Assembly (NCBI GenBank): GCA_020402865.1
Contig: JADBYT010000001.1
Span: 186,001-250,000, forward strand
Direction: 5' to 3'
DNA from: Bacteroidota bacterium
GTDB lineage: Bacteria; Bacteroidota; Bacteroidia; Palsa-965
DNA length: 64,000 nt
The position numbers and the translations under genes are program-made. This document shows positions 52,311 to 60,821 of the stretch, in pieces. Numbering within the stretch: the first letter of the stretch is position 1; every line of letters begins with the position of its first letter. Below the pieces are notes generated by a model. The model did not search any database. It had not been told where the DNA came from and was given only the letters and a program-made list of their open reading frames with translations.

Positions 52311-52724
52311 ATGTATCCTCCTCAGTTAGTAATGCCCATGAAAGCCGAACTGGTGAACGCGGGCTTCGAAGATCTCACATCCCCCGAACAGGTGGATGCG
52401 GCCGTTAAGGCCTCAGGCACTGTGCTTGTGGTAGTAAATTCAGTATGTGGCTGCGCAGCCGGTGCTGCGCGTCCGGGCGTAAAGCTTTCGCTGCAGGGCG
52501 ATGGCAGCAAGCCGGCCAAATTAGCCACCGTGTTTGCCGGTTTCGATACCGATGCCACCAATCAGGCACGCCGCTATTTTGCACCTTATCCGCCTTCGTC
52601 GCCGTCTATTGCACTTTTTAAAGACGGCAAACTCGTACACTTCATCGAGCGTCACCACATTGAAGGCCGCTCAGCTGAAATGATTGCCGAGCATCTCAAA
52701 GGCGCATACGCCGAATTCTGCTAA
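52311..52724 (+). CDS. Bacilliredoxin (BrxA/BrxB, YphP/YqiW family)
   Basis: A 137-residue thioredoxin-fold protein opening MYPPQLVMPMKAELVNAGFEDLTSPEQVDAAV, with the family CGC motif at Cys46-Gly-Cys48 (NSVCGCAAG) and the end HIEGRSAEMIAEHLKGAYAEFC. In Bacillus such proteins remove bacillithiol from oxidised proteins; in Bacteroidota the family is common and bacillithiol-type thiols are plausible. Length is normal. A very strong terminator follows directly. Confidence 0.92.
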   Translation: MYPPQLVMPMKAELVNAGFEDLTSPEQVDAAVKASGTVLVVVNSVCGCAAGAARPGVKLSLQGDGSKPAKLATVFAGFDTDATNQARRYFAPYPPSSPSIALFKDGKLVHFIERHHIEGRSAEMIAEHLKGAYAEFC

Positions 52725-52733
52725 ACACCTTAC

Positions 52734-52777
52734 AAAAAAGCGCGGGAGCATCTGTTAATGCTCCCGCGCTTTTTTTG
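52734..52777. terminator. Strong bidirectional hairpin
   Basis: AAAAAAGCGCGGGAGCAT pairs perfectly with ATGCTCCCGCGCTTTTTT around a 6-base loop, with A and T runs at the base. It lies between the bacilliredoxin gene (+) and the convergent T9SS gene ending at 52790 (-). Confidence 0.92.
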
Positions 52778-52789
52778 GGTATTTACGGA

Positions 52790-54787
52790 TTATTCGGTAA
52801 TAATCATTTTGCGGCTGGCGGCTTCCTTGCCGTCGAGCACGAGCATGTAGATGTAAATTCCGGGACCAAATTCGTTGGCGGCAATTTCCATGCTGCCTTC
52901 GCCGGTGCCGTTAATGCCGAAGCTGCGGATCTGCTTGCCGGTAAGATCATACACATTGAGTTGTGCAGTGCTTACACCGGCAGGCACAGAATAACTGATG
53001 CGGGTAGCTACGTTAAACGGATTGGGTGCATTCTGGTCGAGGCGTGCGCCCACCATACCCACACCGTTTACACCGGCCGGATTGAGCAGGTTTTCGGTGC
53101 CTGGACGTGAAGCGGCAATTACGTTGCGCAGCGAGTCAATTTGTGTTTGCTGTGCTTTCATGCCTTCTACCAGCAGGGGCACAATGGCATCATAGTTTAC
53201 CTGATACAAACCGGTGGTTGCATCCTGCGATACGGCTTCGGGCACTACTTTCACCAACTCCTGTGCAATGAAACCATACTGGTTGCCTTCGGGCAGTTCC
53301 ATGGTTTCGTTGGCGCGGTAGCTGTAGGTGGTGCCACGCAGCTGCATTACTTTTTCCATCGGGTTGTTGATGGTTTCCACATTCTGCTTCAGGCGCTGAT
53401 CAGAGAACGCCCAGAAGCCTGTAGCGCGGATGCCGCCATTTACGTCAAGGAAGAAAGGTACTATTGCCGGACCTGCGTTCGGGGGTACGTTGAATGTACC
53501 TACGTCGATGGGTGTGGCGGTGTTGATACCCATGCGGCCGTTTGCCAGAATGGTAGCCACTTCCTTCAGGTTGTTGGTATTGTTCTGCGGCTGGTTGTTG
53601 CGGAAGTTAAAAGTGAGACGATCCTGCGTATTGGTAGCTGTAGAAACAGCACCTGCAAACTGAAGATCCTGCCAGGTAATCTGCGCCTGGTTGCCGTTTA
53701 CCTGTGCATTGAAACCGGCATCGCCGTTTTGTGCACGCAAACCGGTAATGTTGCTGCCCGGATTAATGGTGCTGTTGCCTTCCTGTCCGATTGAAGAGAA
53801 GGTAGCGGCTACCGGATTTGCAAAGCTGCCGTTGCTGAGTACGGTAATAGCGCGGAAAGCAGCGTCGCTGGCTGTGGGGGTGGCATCCACAAGGAATGCC
53901 ACTGTGCCCGGATCAGCATTCACGCCTACACGGCCACCGGGTGCAAACACCATCAGGTTTTTATCTGAGGGAATGCCCGTGGCGCTGTTGATAAACGTGT
54001 TGCGGATAAACATGCGCTGGTTCGGATCGGGCGCAGCGGTGTTGGTGCCGAAATTGATAATCAGATCAGGATTGGTGGTGCTCGGATTCTGAATCAGGCT
54101 GAAGGTAGCCAGACGCGACTGACGCACCACAGCCATTCCGTAGGTGGATGAAATAGGCTGACTGGCTGAGCCAGCCAAACCCAGACCAATCCACTGGTCC
54201 GTAGCATCAAAACCACCAAAATTACCCTGTTCAATCTGCGCCATTTGTCCGCCGGTTACGTCGAACAAGGCCTGAGGAATAAACGTATTTACACCCACAC
54301 GGCCAATAACAGAACACGTAAATAAACGTTTCCCTTCGGCACCATTGTCCACATAAAACGCATCACTTTTTGATACCAAAGTGCCAATTCCAATTACATG
54401 CCCGATACTGTTATTGGCAAATGCAATAGAATTGTTTGTAATGAAATGTTCTACGCGCCCGTTTATAATATCAGTCCGAAAACTAAAACCTGAATTGATA
54501 GGGCCAGTGCCAAATACGCGGAATGAGTTAGCTACATCAAGACGAGCTTGCGGTAGAGTGGTGCCAATACCAATAAACCCGTTGCTTGCCAGAATGCGGG
54601 CTCGCTCTATGTTGTTGGCACGGAAGATTACATCAAAATTATTATTAGAACCCAGAAACTGAGTTCCGGTTAATGTGTTACTGGCAATGGTGGCCTGTGC
54701 ATTCACATCATTGCTGCTCAATACTGCCATAGCCGCAAGCGCGGCAAATAATCCTGTACGGCGAAGGACTGTGTAGGGAATTTTCAT
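52790..54787 (-). CDS. Tail-fibre-like protein with S74 chaperone domain and type A T9SS signal
   Basis: A 665-residue protein with a signal peptide ending about VNAQ (residue 31). Long beta-repeat regions of the structural type seen in tail-fibre-like Bacteroidota proteins follow (GFIGIGTTLPQARLDV, NGRMGINTATP). The intramolecular chaperone domain (peptidase S74) lies at about residues 455-560, with AFSDQRLKQNVETINN and YGFIAQELVKVVPEAV. The type A sorting domain is LDQNAPNPFNVATRISYSV to the end. S74 domains fold trimeric fibres and cut themselves off; here it is inside the chain with a sorting signal after it. Probably a surface fibre. Confidence 0.88.
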   Translation of the reverse strand: MKIPYTVLRRTGLFAALAAMAVLSSNDVNAQATIASNTLTGTQFLGSNNNFDVIFRANNIERARILASNGFIGIGTTLPQARLDVANSFRVFGTGPINSGFSFRTDIINGRVEHFITNNSIAFANNSIGHVIGIGTLVSKSDAFYVDNGAEGKRLFTCSVIGRVGVNTFIPQALFDVTGGQMAQIEQGNFGGFDATDQWIGLGLAGSASQPISSTYGMAVVRQSRLATFSLIQNPSTTNPDLIINFGTNTAAPDPNQRMFIRNTFINSATGIPSDKNLMVFAPGGRVGVNADPGTVAFLVDATPTASDAAFRAITVLSNGSFANPVAATFSSIGQEGNSTINPGSNITGLRAQNGDAGFNAQVNGNQAQITWQDLQFAGAVSTATNTQDRLTFNFRNNQPQNNTNNLKEVATILANGRMGINTATPIDVGTFNVPPNAGPAIVPFFLDVNGGIRATGFWAFSDQRLKQNVETINNPMEKVMQLRGTTYSYRANETMELPEGNQYGFIAQELVKVVPEAVSQDATTGLYQVNYDAIVPLLVEGMKAQQTQIDSLRNVIAASRPGTENLLNPAGVNGVGMVGARLDQNAPNPFNVATRISYSVPAGVSTAQLNVYDLTGKQIRSFGINGTGEGSMEIAANEFGPGIYIYMLVLDGKEAASRKMIITE

Positions 54788-55030
54788 CGAATTTTGTTTT
54801 TGTGAAACATTAATGAAATTAAATTGTATTTACCTGCTACTGCAGTTGGCGGGCAAACACAAAAACCAAAACCACCAAGTCTGAGTTTTGTGCAGGACTG
54901 TTAATTACTTTTCCCGGAAAAAGAAGGATTAAATTCCGTTTTCTGTCGGGTATAAATAGTTAAATAGTTTGATTTCCAGTAATATGATTGTCTGTTGAAA
55001 AGTCCTTTGGCATACGTTTAAACAAAATAA

Positions 55031-55060
55031 AAAACCGCTTTATCACAAGGATAGAAGCGG
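55031..55060 (-). terminator. gatC terminator
   Basis: On the - strand CCGCTT and AAGCGG form a short stem around a 14-base loop, followed by a T run (TTTTTTATTTTG). It lies about 25 bases after the gatC stop. Confidence 0.65.
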
Positions 55061-55084
55061 CTCGGATAAGAGTTGTAACTGCGG

Positions 55085-55378
55085 TTATTTTTTCTCTACC
55101 ACTTTGGGAACTTTGAAATAATCTGAATCTTTTTTAGGTGCATTGGCCAGTACCACATCCTGTGCAAGTGGTTCTTTAATCTCATCTTCACGCAGGTGGT
55201 TTACTTCGTCAGTCATATAAATGAGAGGCTGCACATTATCAGTATCAAGCTCGTTCAGTTTTTCCACAAACCCGATCATGCGGTTCATGTCGTTAATCAT
55301 GGCCTGTTCGCCGGCTTCGTCAAATTCAAGACGGGCCAGGTGGGCAACTTGTTTTACGGTAGTACTGTCGATATTCAT
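55085..55378 (-). CDS. gatC: Asp-tRNA(Asn)/Glu-tRNA(Gln) amidotransferase subunit C
   Basis: A 97-residue protein: VKQVAHLARLEFDEAGEQAMINDMNRMIGFVEKLNELDTDNVQPLIYMTDEVNHLREDEIKEPL, the standard GatC pattern. With GatA and GatB it converts misacylated Glu-tRNA-Gln or Asp-tRNA-Asn. Its ATG overlaps the TGA of plsC (ATGA), so it is translationally coupled to plsC, an unusual partner; gatA and gatB are not in the window. Length is normal. Confidence 0.95.
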   Translation of the reverse strand: MNIDSTTVKQVAHLARLEFDEAGEQAMINDMNRMIGFVEKLNELDTDNVQPLIYMTDEVNHLREDEIKEPLAQDVVLANAPKKDSDYFKVPKVVEKK

Positions 55379-56136
55379 GCCTGACTGAGGGTTTGTGCGA
55401 TGGTTGTTCTGACCTGATGACGCAAATTTACCAAATCTTCTTCGGTCATGCCACGTGTGGGTACAGGTTTATGCACCACCACACGCGCCAGCCCCGGCCG
55501 GCCAAACGATTTGAAGAAACCGCCGTTTTGCAGCAGTGTCCAGTTGTTGCGAAAAGTAATGGGCACAATGGGCACCTGATGTTCAATGGCAAGGCGGAAG
55601 GCACCGTTTTTAAAGGGTTTCAGCTTTCCGTTCGATTCAATGGTGCCTTCGGGATAAATGAAAACGCTTTGTCCGGAGGCTAATTTCTCGCCGGCCTGGG
55701 TAAATGCCTTGTACGAACCCGTGCGCGATTTGCGGTCCACATAAATATTCATTCCCGCACGGCCCCGGCGTTCGCGGAAAAAAATGCGCAGCAGGGGCGC
55801 TTTGTCTATTTCCAGCTTGCCCATATATACAAAGTAGTGCGGCACCACAATGTAGCTGATTACAATATCAAGGTAAGAAGCGTGGTTGGCTACATACACA
55901 CACGGACTCCCATCGTGTGCGGGTGTTTCACGCGTGATGCGAAGAAAAACACCCGGTACGTGCAGTACCCAGCGCGCCCAGATACGCATAAGGCCAAATG
56001 CCTTGCGGTACCAGCTTGCACGTGAGAGCAGGATAGCAAACACCGGAAAAAGCAAAATCATGCTGCACACAAAGTTGAGCACGAAAAACAGTTTCCAGAG
56101 CGCGCGGGGTAAAATACCGAGATAGTGGCGATACAT
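55375..56136 (-). CDS. plsC: 1-acyl-sn-glycerol-3-phosphate acyltransferase
   Basis: A 253-residue membrane-associated protein with an N-terminal hydrophobic segment (LFFVLNFVCSMILLFPVFAILL), the HX4D catalytic motif at His85-Asp90 (NHASYLD), the glycerophosphate-binding FIYPEGTIES and a hydrophobic VPIVPITF block. It makes phosphatidic acid. I chose the ATG at 56136 because the alternative at 56163 lies upstream of a perfect -7 element (56148-56155). It is transcribed with gatC. Confidence 0.92.
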   Translation of the reverse strand: MYRHYLGILPRALWKLFFVLNFVCSMILLFPVFAILLSRASWYRKAFGLMRIWARWVLHVPGVFLRITRETPAHDGSPCVYVANHASYLDIVISYIVVPHYFVYMGKLEIDKAPLLRIFFRERRGRAGMNIYVDRKSRTGSYKAFTQAGEKLASGQSVFIYPEGTIESNGKLKPFKNGAFRLAIEHQVPIVPITFRNNWTLLQNGGFFKSFGRPGLARVVVHKPVPTRGMTEEDLVNLRHQVRTTIAQTLSQA

Positions 56137-56147
56137 GTTTGGGAATA

Positions 56148-56155
56148 CAAATGTA
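56148..56155 (-). promoter_or_regulatory. -7 element of the plsC-gatC promoter
   Basis: TACATTTG on the - strand is an exact match to TAnnTTTG and lies 12 bases upstream of the ATG at 56136. It decides the plsC start. No clear -33 element. Confidence 0.5.
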
Positions 56156-56163
56156 CTAAACAA

Positions 56164-56516
56164 TTACCCGGCAGCTTATTATTTCTATCTGTGTGACAGT
56201 GCTGCACTTTTACCAATTATCGATGAAATTAACCCTTTAATCGGCTTTTAATTTCCCTTTAATCTGTAGTAATTAATAATATTATTGTTATTGACAGGTA
56301 GAGTGATTTTTTGTAATGCATTAATATTCAGATTGCTGGTAATGTGTTTGTCAGGAATGGTTAATCAAAATAATATAATTGGTCATGTTTAACGGGCAAT
56401 ACTTGACTAATCTCCTGTGCAGATTACCGTAAGAAATCAACAGTAAGGACTGTTCTGCGTTAAGATAATCAGACCGGTAATCAACGGTTATCATTCAAAC
56501 ACAAATTACACGACTT
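56164..56516. other. AT-rich gene-free region
   Basis: About 350 bases between plsC (-) and a lipoprotein gene (+). Strongly AT-rich, with no credible reading frame, RNA gene or repeat. It presumably holds both promoters. Confidence 0.5.
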
Positions 56517-56987
56517 ATGAAACAACTTGCGTCCCTGCTTTTGCTTACGGTACTCGTTTTAGCCGTACCAGCCTGCAAAAAGTACCCAGAAGGCCCCACT
56601 ATCAGCCTGAGAACAAAAACCGCACGCGTATCGAATGAATGGACAGTAGAAAAAAGTATGCGAAACGGCGTCGATCAAACTGCTGCATTTAACACCGCAT
56701 ATTCAGGGTTAATTGAAACCTATACTAAAGACGGTGTCTGGACTTATTCCTACACAGATGCCGGAGGTAACTTGGTTTCAGGTGCGGGTGAATGGGAGTT
56801 TGAAGACGATGACGACGACGATGACGGGGATGGCGACGATGATCCGCGCAAATCATCGATTGAACGGGAAAACAGCAATAACCTTCCCTCTGAAATACAC
56901 ATTCTGAAGCTGGAGGAGAAAGAAATGTGGTATTGGTACAAAGAAAATAACGATCGCGTAGAGGTTCATCTCACGGAAAAGAAGTAA
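56517..56987 (+). CDS. Lipocalin-like lipoprotein with acidic run
   Basis: A 156-residue protein with a signal peptide and lipobox AVPAC (Cys at residue 20). The mature part has beta strands in the style of small Bacteroidota lipocalin-like lipoproteins (VSNEWTVEKSMRNGVDQTAAF, GVWTYSYTDAGGNLVSGAGEWEF). In the middle, residues about 97-110 are DDDDDDDGDGDDD, encoded by a GAC/GAT repeat (about 56804-56843). The acidic run may bind calcium or be a slippage product. A strong terminator follows. Confidence 0.75.
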   Translation: MKQLASLLLLTVLVLAVPACKKYPEGPTISLRTKTARVSNEWTVEKSMRNGVDQTAAFNTAYSGLIETYTKDGVWTYSYTDAGGNLVSGAGEWEFEDDDDDDDGDGDDDPRKSSIERENSNNLPSEIHILKLEEKEMWYWYKENNDRVEVHLTEKK

Positions 56988-57005
56988 GGTTTTTCAATAA
57001 TTGAG

Positions 57006-57039
57006 AAGGCGTGAGGAATAAATCCCCTCACGCCTTTTT
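57006..57039 (+). terminator. Hairpin terminator
   Basis: AAGGCGTGAGG and CCTCACGCCTT form a perfect 11-base stem with a 9-base loop and a T run. It ends the lipoprotein gene and lies just before the copied trpS 5' end. Confidence 0.88.
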
Positions 57040-57046
57040 CGTGTAT

Positions 57047-57109
57047 AACTTCCTTACTTTTGTTCTTTATCTGTTTCTCAAACTAACCATGAGTCGCATT
57101 GTTACCGGC
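57047..57109 (+). repeat. Duplicate of the trpS upstream region and first codons
   Basis: This 63-bp stretch matches 58248-58308, including AACTTCCTTACTTTT and ATGAGTCGCATT.TTACCGGC. Here the ATG (57089) opens a 20-codon frame that diverges from trpS after TG and ends at a TAG. The two copies bracket an island of about 1.1 kb and look like the trace of an insertion or duplication at the trpS start. Confidence 0.85.
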
Positions 57110-58247
57110 CTGGTGGCTGATTTTTGCCCGCCTGCCTTTGCCTTGCACTAGCCTGCCGAAAACTATGTGTTTAGGCAGAACAAATCAGAAAAATAACTGC
57201 AAAAAATTTGAAAACAATTAATATTAGTTATATTTGTGTTGGAGGCTTAGTCGGGAAACTGATTCTGCCTTTTTTTATTTTATGTAGATTATGCTCCAAA
57301 TTTCCATTTTGTTTATTTCACCTACTGTTCGATAGGTAGTATATCTGAGTGATTTTAACATTTCCACAAATTCATGTAGTTCTCTTCTAATCGGTTTCTC
57401 CATACTTTTTAGTCGCAGACCCCAGCAAATAAGGTAAGCAATCAAATCTGCAATTTGAATCCCCGTTGTTAAGTCACTATGAACGAAAAATGGCTCGGGT
57501 ATGATGAGTGAAGATCTTTGCCTGCCTTTAGTTGTTTTTTTAAAGTAGTTTTCGATTTCTGTGATTAATTTATGGCTGTGTGACTTTTCAAATTCATCAA
57601 AAACAACAATGCCTTGCTCTTCAGTCTTTTTTCATCCAAATAATAATACATCCTCTCAAGCACATACACATAATCTCTTCTGAGCAAACCCTCCGGGTCA
57701 CCATCAGTAATTCTGGGTTTTCCAGACTCCGACGAAATAGTGGCAAATACCCGAACTCTGAATCTGATACATAAATCAAGCAATCGTTTTACATATTCAA
57801 GTTTGGCCTGTGCCAGAGCAGCCCAATGGCGGGTTGTAGAATTTTTCCCATCAGAAAGACATTCCCGGGCAAGAGTTGTCCTTTCCTCGGCTGGTATTGG
57901 CGGGTGTAAAGCGGCATGTTTAAAGACCTTACTTTTGAGAAATGTCTGCCCCTTAATTTCTCTATGGCTGGTACCATAACGCATTCCAAATAGTTGTTCC
58001 TCATGTTGTTTTAACTGAGAAATCATATTCCATAAATTACAATCATTTATTGATACACCACAAAGTACTTCATAAGGAGATTTATCGTGGTCTGTACCAC
58101 TTTCATCAATAAAGAAAAAATAAGCCATAATTTATTTTCTGGGCAATATAAATCTTGTTTACGAATGCCTCAGCCAGGATAAATCATTTTGCTGTAAATG
58201 AGGATAATAAAATATTCCCGCCCGACTACCTCACATTTCCCTGCCAC
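57110..58247. mobile_element. Small island carrying a DUF3800 gene
   Basis: About 1.14 kb between the two copies of the trpS 5' end. It is AT-rich, carries one - strand gene (57275-58128) and no transposase or integrase. On + a TATATTTG element (57225-57232) is followed by a weak hairpin and a T run near 57277. Its edges show no clear inverted repeats. The mode of entry is unknown. Confidence 0.6.
57275..58128 (-). pseudogene. DUF3800 protein gene, frameshifted
   Basis: The first 178 residues (from MAYFFFIDESGTDHDKSPYEVLCGVSIND) have the DUF3800 start, an RNase H-like fold with acidic FIDESG. At a run of six T on + (57628-57633) the frame shifts. One more A in the - strand run would continue the protein as EEQGIVVFDEFEKSHSHKLI and on to IQIADLIAYLICWGLR, the usual DUF3800 end, with TAA at 57275-57277. 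The full protein would have about 284 residues. Either a real homopolymer deletion, a read error or slippage. DUF3800 genes often sit in mobile islands and near defence genes. Confidence 0.75.
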
Positions 58248-58287
58248 AACTTCCTTACTTTTACGCTTCATCTGAATACAAATTACC

Positions 58288-59259
58288 ATGAGTCGCATTC
58301 TTACCGGCATTCAGAGCAGCAACATTCCTCACCTCGGAAACATTCTTGGTGCGGTGCAGCCTGCGGTGCAGCTTTCGCACGACCCGGCCAATCACGCCAT
58401 TTACTTTATTGCCGATTTACACTCGCTCACCAGCCAGCGCGATGCAACTGCCCGCCGCGAAAGTGTACACGCCGTGGCCGCCACCTGGCTCGCTTTCGGA
58501 CTCGATACCGAACGTAATATTCTCTTCCGCCAGAGCAGTGTGCCCGAAGTATGCGAACTTACCTGGTACCTGAGCTGCTTTATGTCGTTTCAGCGTTTGC
58601 AGCTTGCACACTCTTTCAAAGACAAATCAGAAAATGGCGCCGATGTAAATACGGGTTTGTTTACCTATCCCGTACTCATGGCGGCTGATATTCTGCTGTA
58701 CGATTCAAACATCGTACCCGTAGGCAAAGACCAGAAACAACACATTGAGTTTACCCGCGATCTCGCCGAACGCATCAACCATCACTATCAGAAAGAAATT
58801 TTCGTGGTGCCCGAACACCGCATCGACGAACAGGTAATGGTAGTGCCCGGCACCGACGGACGCAAGATGAGCAAGTCGTACAACAACTTCATCAACATCT
58901 TCCTGCCCGAAAAGGAACTGAAGAAAGTGGTGATGAGCATTGTAACCGATTCCACTCCTCTCGAAGAGCCGAAGAATCCGGATACCGATAATGTGTTTGC
59001 CATTTACCGTTTGCTTGCTTCAGCCGCTCAAACCGAAGAACTGCGGGCAAAATACCTCGCCGGTAATTTCGGCTACGGTCACGCCAAAACGGCGCTGTAC
59101 GAGCTTATTCTTGATGCCTACAAAACCCAGCGCGAGTCATATCACCATTACATGAACGACCGCGCATCGCTGGAAGCCGAGTTGAAAAAGGGCGAAAATA
59201 AAGCGCGTGAAATTGCCTTGCCGGTGTTGCAACGCGTGCGTGAGGTGATGGGGTTCTAA
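58288..59259 (+). CDS. trpS: Tryptophanyl-tRNA synthetase
   Basis: A 323-residue class I synthetase with the HIGH-type motif PHLGN (residues 14-18), KMSKS at 193-197 and the family segments YFIADLHSLT and TGLFTYPVLMAADILLYDS. It charges tRNA-Trp. Length is normal and the gene is intact. Its upstream region and first codons are duplicated at 57047-57109, on the far side of the DUF3800 island; it retains its own copy of the leader. Confidence 0.96.
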   Translation: MSRILTGIQSSNIPHLGNILGAVQPAVQLSHDPANHAIYFIADLHSLTSQRDATARRESVHAVAATWLAFGLDTERNILFRQSSVPEVCELTWYLSCFMSFQRLQLAHSFKDKSENGADVNTGLFTYPVLMAADILLYDSNIVPVGKDQKQHIEFTRDLAERINHHYQKEIFVVPEHRIDEQVMVVPGTDGRKMSKSYNNFINIFLPEKELKKVVMSIVTDSTPLEEPKNPDTDNVFAIYRLLASAAQTEELRAKYLAGNFGYGHAKTALYELILDAYKTQRESYHHYMNDRASLEAELKKGENKAREIALPVLQRVREVMGF

Positions 59260-59261
59260 AT

Positions 59262-59612
59262 TTACTGCGCCGGAATTTCACCGCTCAGCACAATCTCGCC
59301 CTGCGGACTTTGCAATGTGCCCTGTTTCCAGATTCCTCCGTCAACATAAATGGTTACAAGAAAGGAATACTGCGGCGAGGTGCTGCTCACTTTAGCTTTC
59401 ATAAACTCGCCCGGTTCGGCACGGCGCACGGGCGATGTCCAGCTTGTGGCAGAGGAGGTAGTCTGCACTTCTGTTCCGGCGACGTTTTGCGTGTAGCTTA
59501 TTGTACACGTGGCCGATCCGCTGGCCTGTTTCACATTCACGGTAACCATGCGCGAATTGTCGCGTTTGCAGGCGGTAAAAGCGATAACGAGAACAAGCAG
59601 CAGGTAGCGCAT
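59262..59612 (-). CDS. Small lipoprotein of unknown function
   Basis: A 116-residue protein with a short signal peptide and lipobox AFTAC (Cys at residue 15). The mature part is beta-rich (MVTVNVKQASGSATCTISYT, YSFLVTIYVDGGIWKQG) and looks like a single small beta-sandwich. No family recognised. It is convergent with trpS, 2 bases apart. Confidence 0.7.
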   Translation of the reverse strand: MRYLLLVLVIAFTACKRDNSRMVTVNVKQASGSATCTISYTQNVAGTEVQTTSSATSWTSPVRRAEPGEFMKAKVSSTSPQYSFLVTIYVDGGIWKQGTLQSPQGEIVLSGEIPAQ

Positions 59613-59731
59613 GGTGATGAAAGTTGGTAAGGATAGTGTAATTTACGGCAAGGCCAGTTCACCGGCAAACGGCATTTGAGAAACGGTTGTGGGTAAATAA
59701 TAAATGGCATTCGGGTTGCGAATGCCAATCG

Positions 59732-60712
59732 TTAGCCCACCATGAGGTTGCAGCCGCGCACATCGCTGTGGTCGAAACGGCCGAGTATTTCGAAGCTGCC
59801 GTTTTCATGCAGTTTGCCCAGATCCTGTGTGGCAATGAAACTGCAGCTATGCAGGTTGGCAAGGTCTGTAATGCATACGCCGCCTGTTTTTCCGAATCCG
59901 GCCGTGCTCAGCGGGTCGTTCATTTCGCGTATGTGAATGCGCATCCACGGCGGGCAGTAAAAAATCCCGTCGCCTTTTGAGTAGGCCTGCGAAAGCAGCT
60001 CGGTCATGCCGTATTCCGAGTGGATATGTGCAACGGAAAACGCGCTGCATAACGTTTCATGCACTTCTTCGCGTATCATTTCGCGGCGTTTGCCTTTCAT
60101 GCCGCCGGTTTCCATAATTATGGTGTGCGGCAGCGGCTGCGGAAACTGTTCGGCCAGATCGAGCAGGGCATACGTTACACCCAGCAACAGCACCGGTTGT
60201 GCGGCCTGGCTGAGTTGCCTGAGCAAGGCAGCCAGTTCGGCGAGGTTGTGCAGGTAAAAACCGCTTTCGGGGCGGTTGCTGCGTTTTATCAGCGCATCGG
60301 CCATATATACCAGCGATGAACCTTCGCGTTCGAGGTACGAAGGCAGCAGCGCCAGCACGACGTAGTTTTGAATATCGCCGTAAAACAATTCAAAACTGCG
60401 CATGAAGCTTTCTTCATACAGCGAAACATCGGCTACAAAATGCTGCGAGGTAATTTGGCCCGTGGTGCCGCTGCTGGTAAAAATCTGCTGCGGCTGCAGG
60501 CCGTCTTCCAGTATGCGGTGTGTTTTGTACAAACTGGCCGGCAGGTAGGGAATCTGTGCGGGACTGGTTACGTTTTCGGGTGTAATGCCCAGCAATTGCA
60601 CAAATTCGCGGTACACGGCCACGTGCTGCGCCTGATGCCTGAATACGCGCAAGGTGAGGGCATCGTAATCAGCAGCGGTAAAAATCCCGTTTCGCAGTGT
60701 GGCCGCATTCAT
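59732..60712 (-). CDS. LuxE-like acyl-protein synthetase / adenylating enzyme
   Basis: A 326-residue protein of the LuxE/acyl-protein synthetase family, related to the adenylate-forming enzymes: the AMP-binding motif FTSSGTTGQITSQHF is at about residues 90-104, with VLLLGVTYALLDLAEQFPQPL, IMETGGMKGKRREMIREEVHETLCSAF and YGMTELLSQAYSKG further on. LuxE activates fatty acids for the luciferase pathway; here no lux genes are present. In Bacteroidota such proteins occur alone, perhaps acting on an acyl or aryl substrate for surface polymers. Role unclear. Confidence 0.8.
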   Translation of the reverse strand: MNAATLRNGIFTAADYDALTLRVFRHQAQHVAVYREFVQLLGITPENVTSPAQIPYLPASLYKTHRILEDGLQPQQIFTSSGTTGQITSQHFVADVSLYEESFMRSFELFYGDIQNYVVLALLPSYLEREGSSLVYMADALIKRSNRPESGFYLHNLAELAALLRQLSQAAQPVLLLGVTYALLDLAEQFPQPLPHTIIMETGGMKGKRREMIREEVHETLCSAFSVAHIHSEYGMTELLSQAYSKGDGIFYCPPWMRIHIREMNDPLSTAGFGKTGGVCITDLANLHSCSFIATQDLGKLHENGSFEILGRFDHSDVRGCNLMVG

Positions 60713-60821
60713 GCCGCAAAGTTCGCAATTTCTGCCAGAGTGGTTTTGCGCGGCAGAAAAGAAGAAGAGGCTGTTTCATGGGTTCGAAACAGCCTCTTCA
60801 AAAAATTATACTTCCACTAAA

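Noticed and set aside
57225-57277. Small RNA gene inside the DUF3800 island
   Set aside because: There is a good -7 element and a T run, but the pairing between them is weak and it overlaps the end of the DUF3800 gene; not enough to call.
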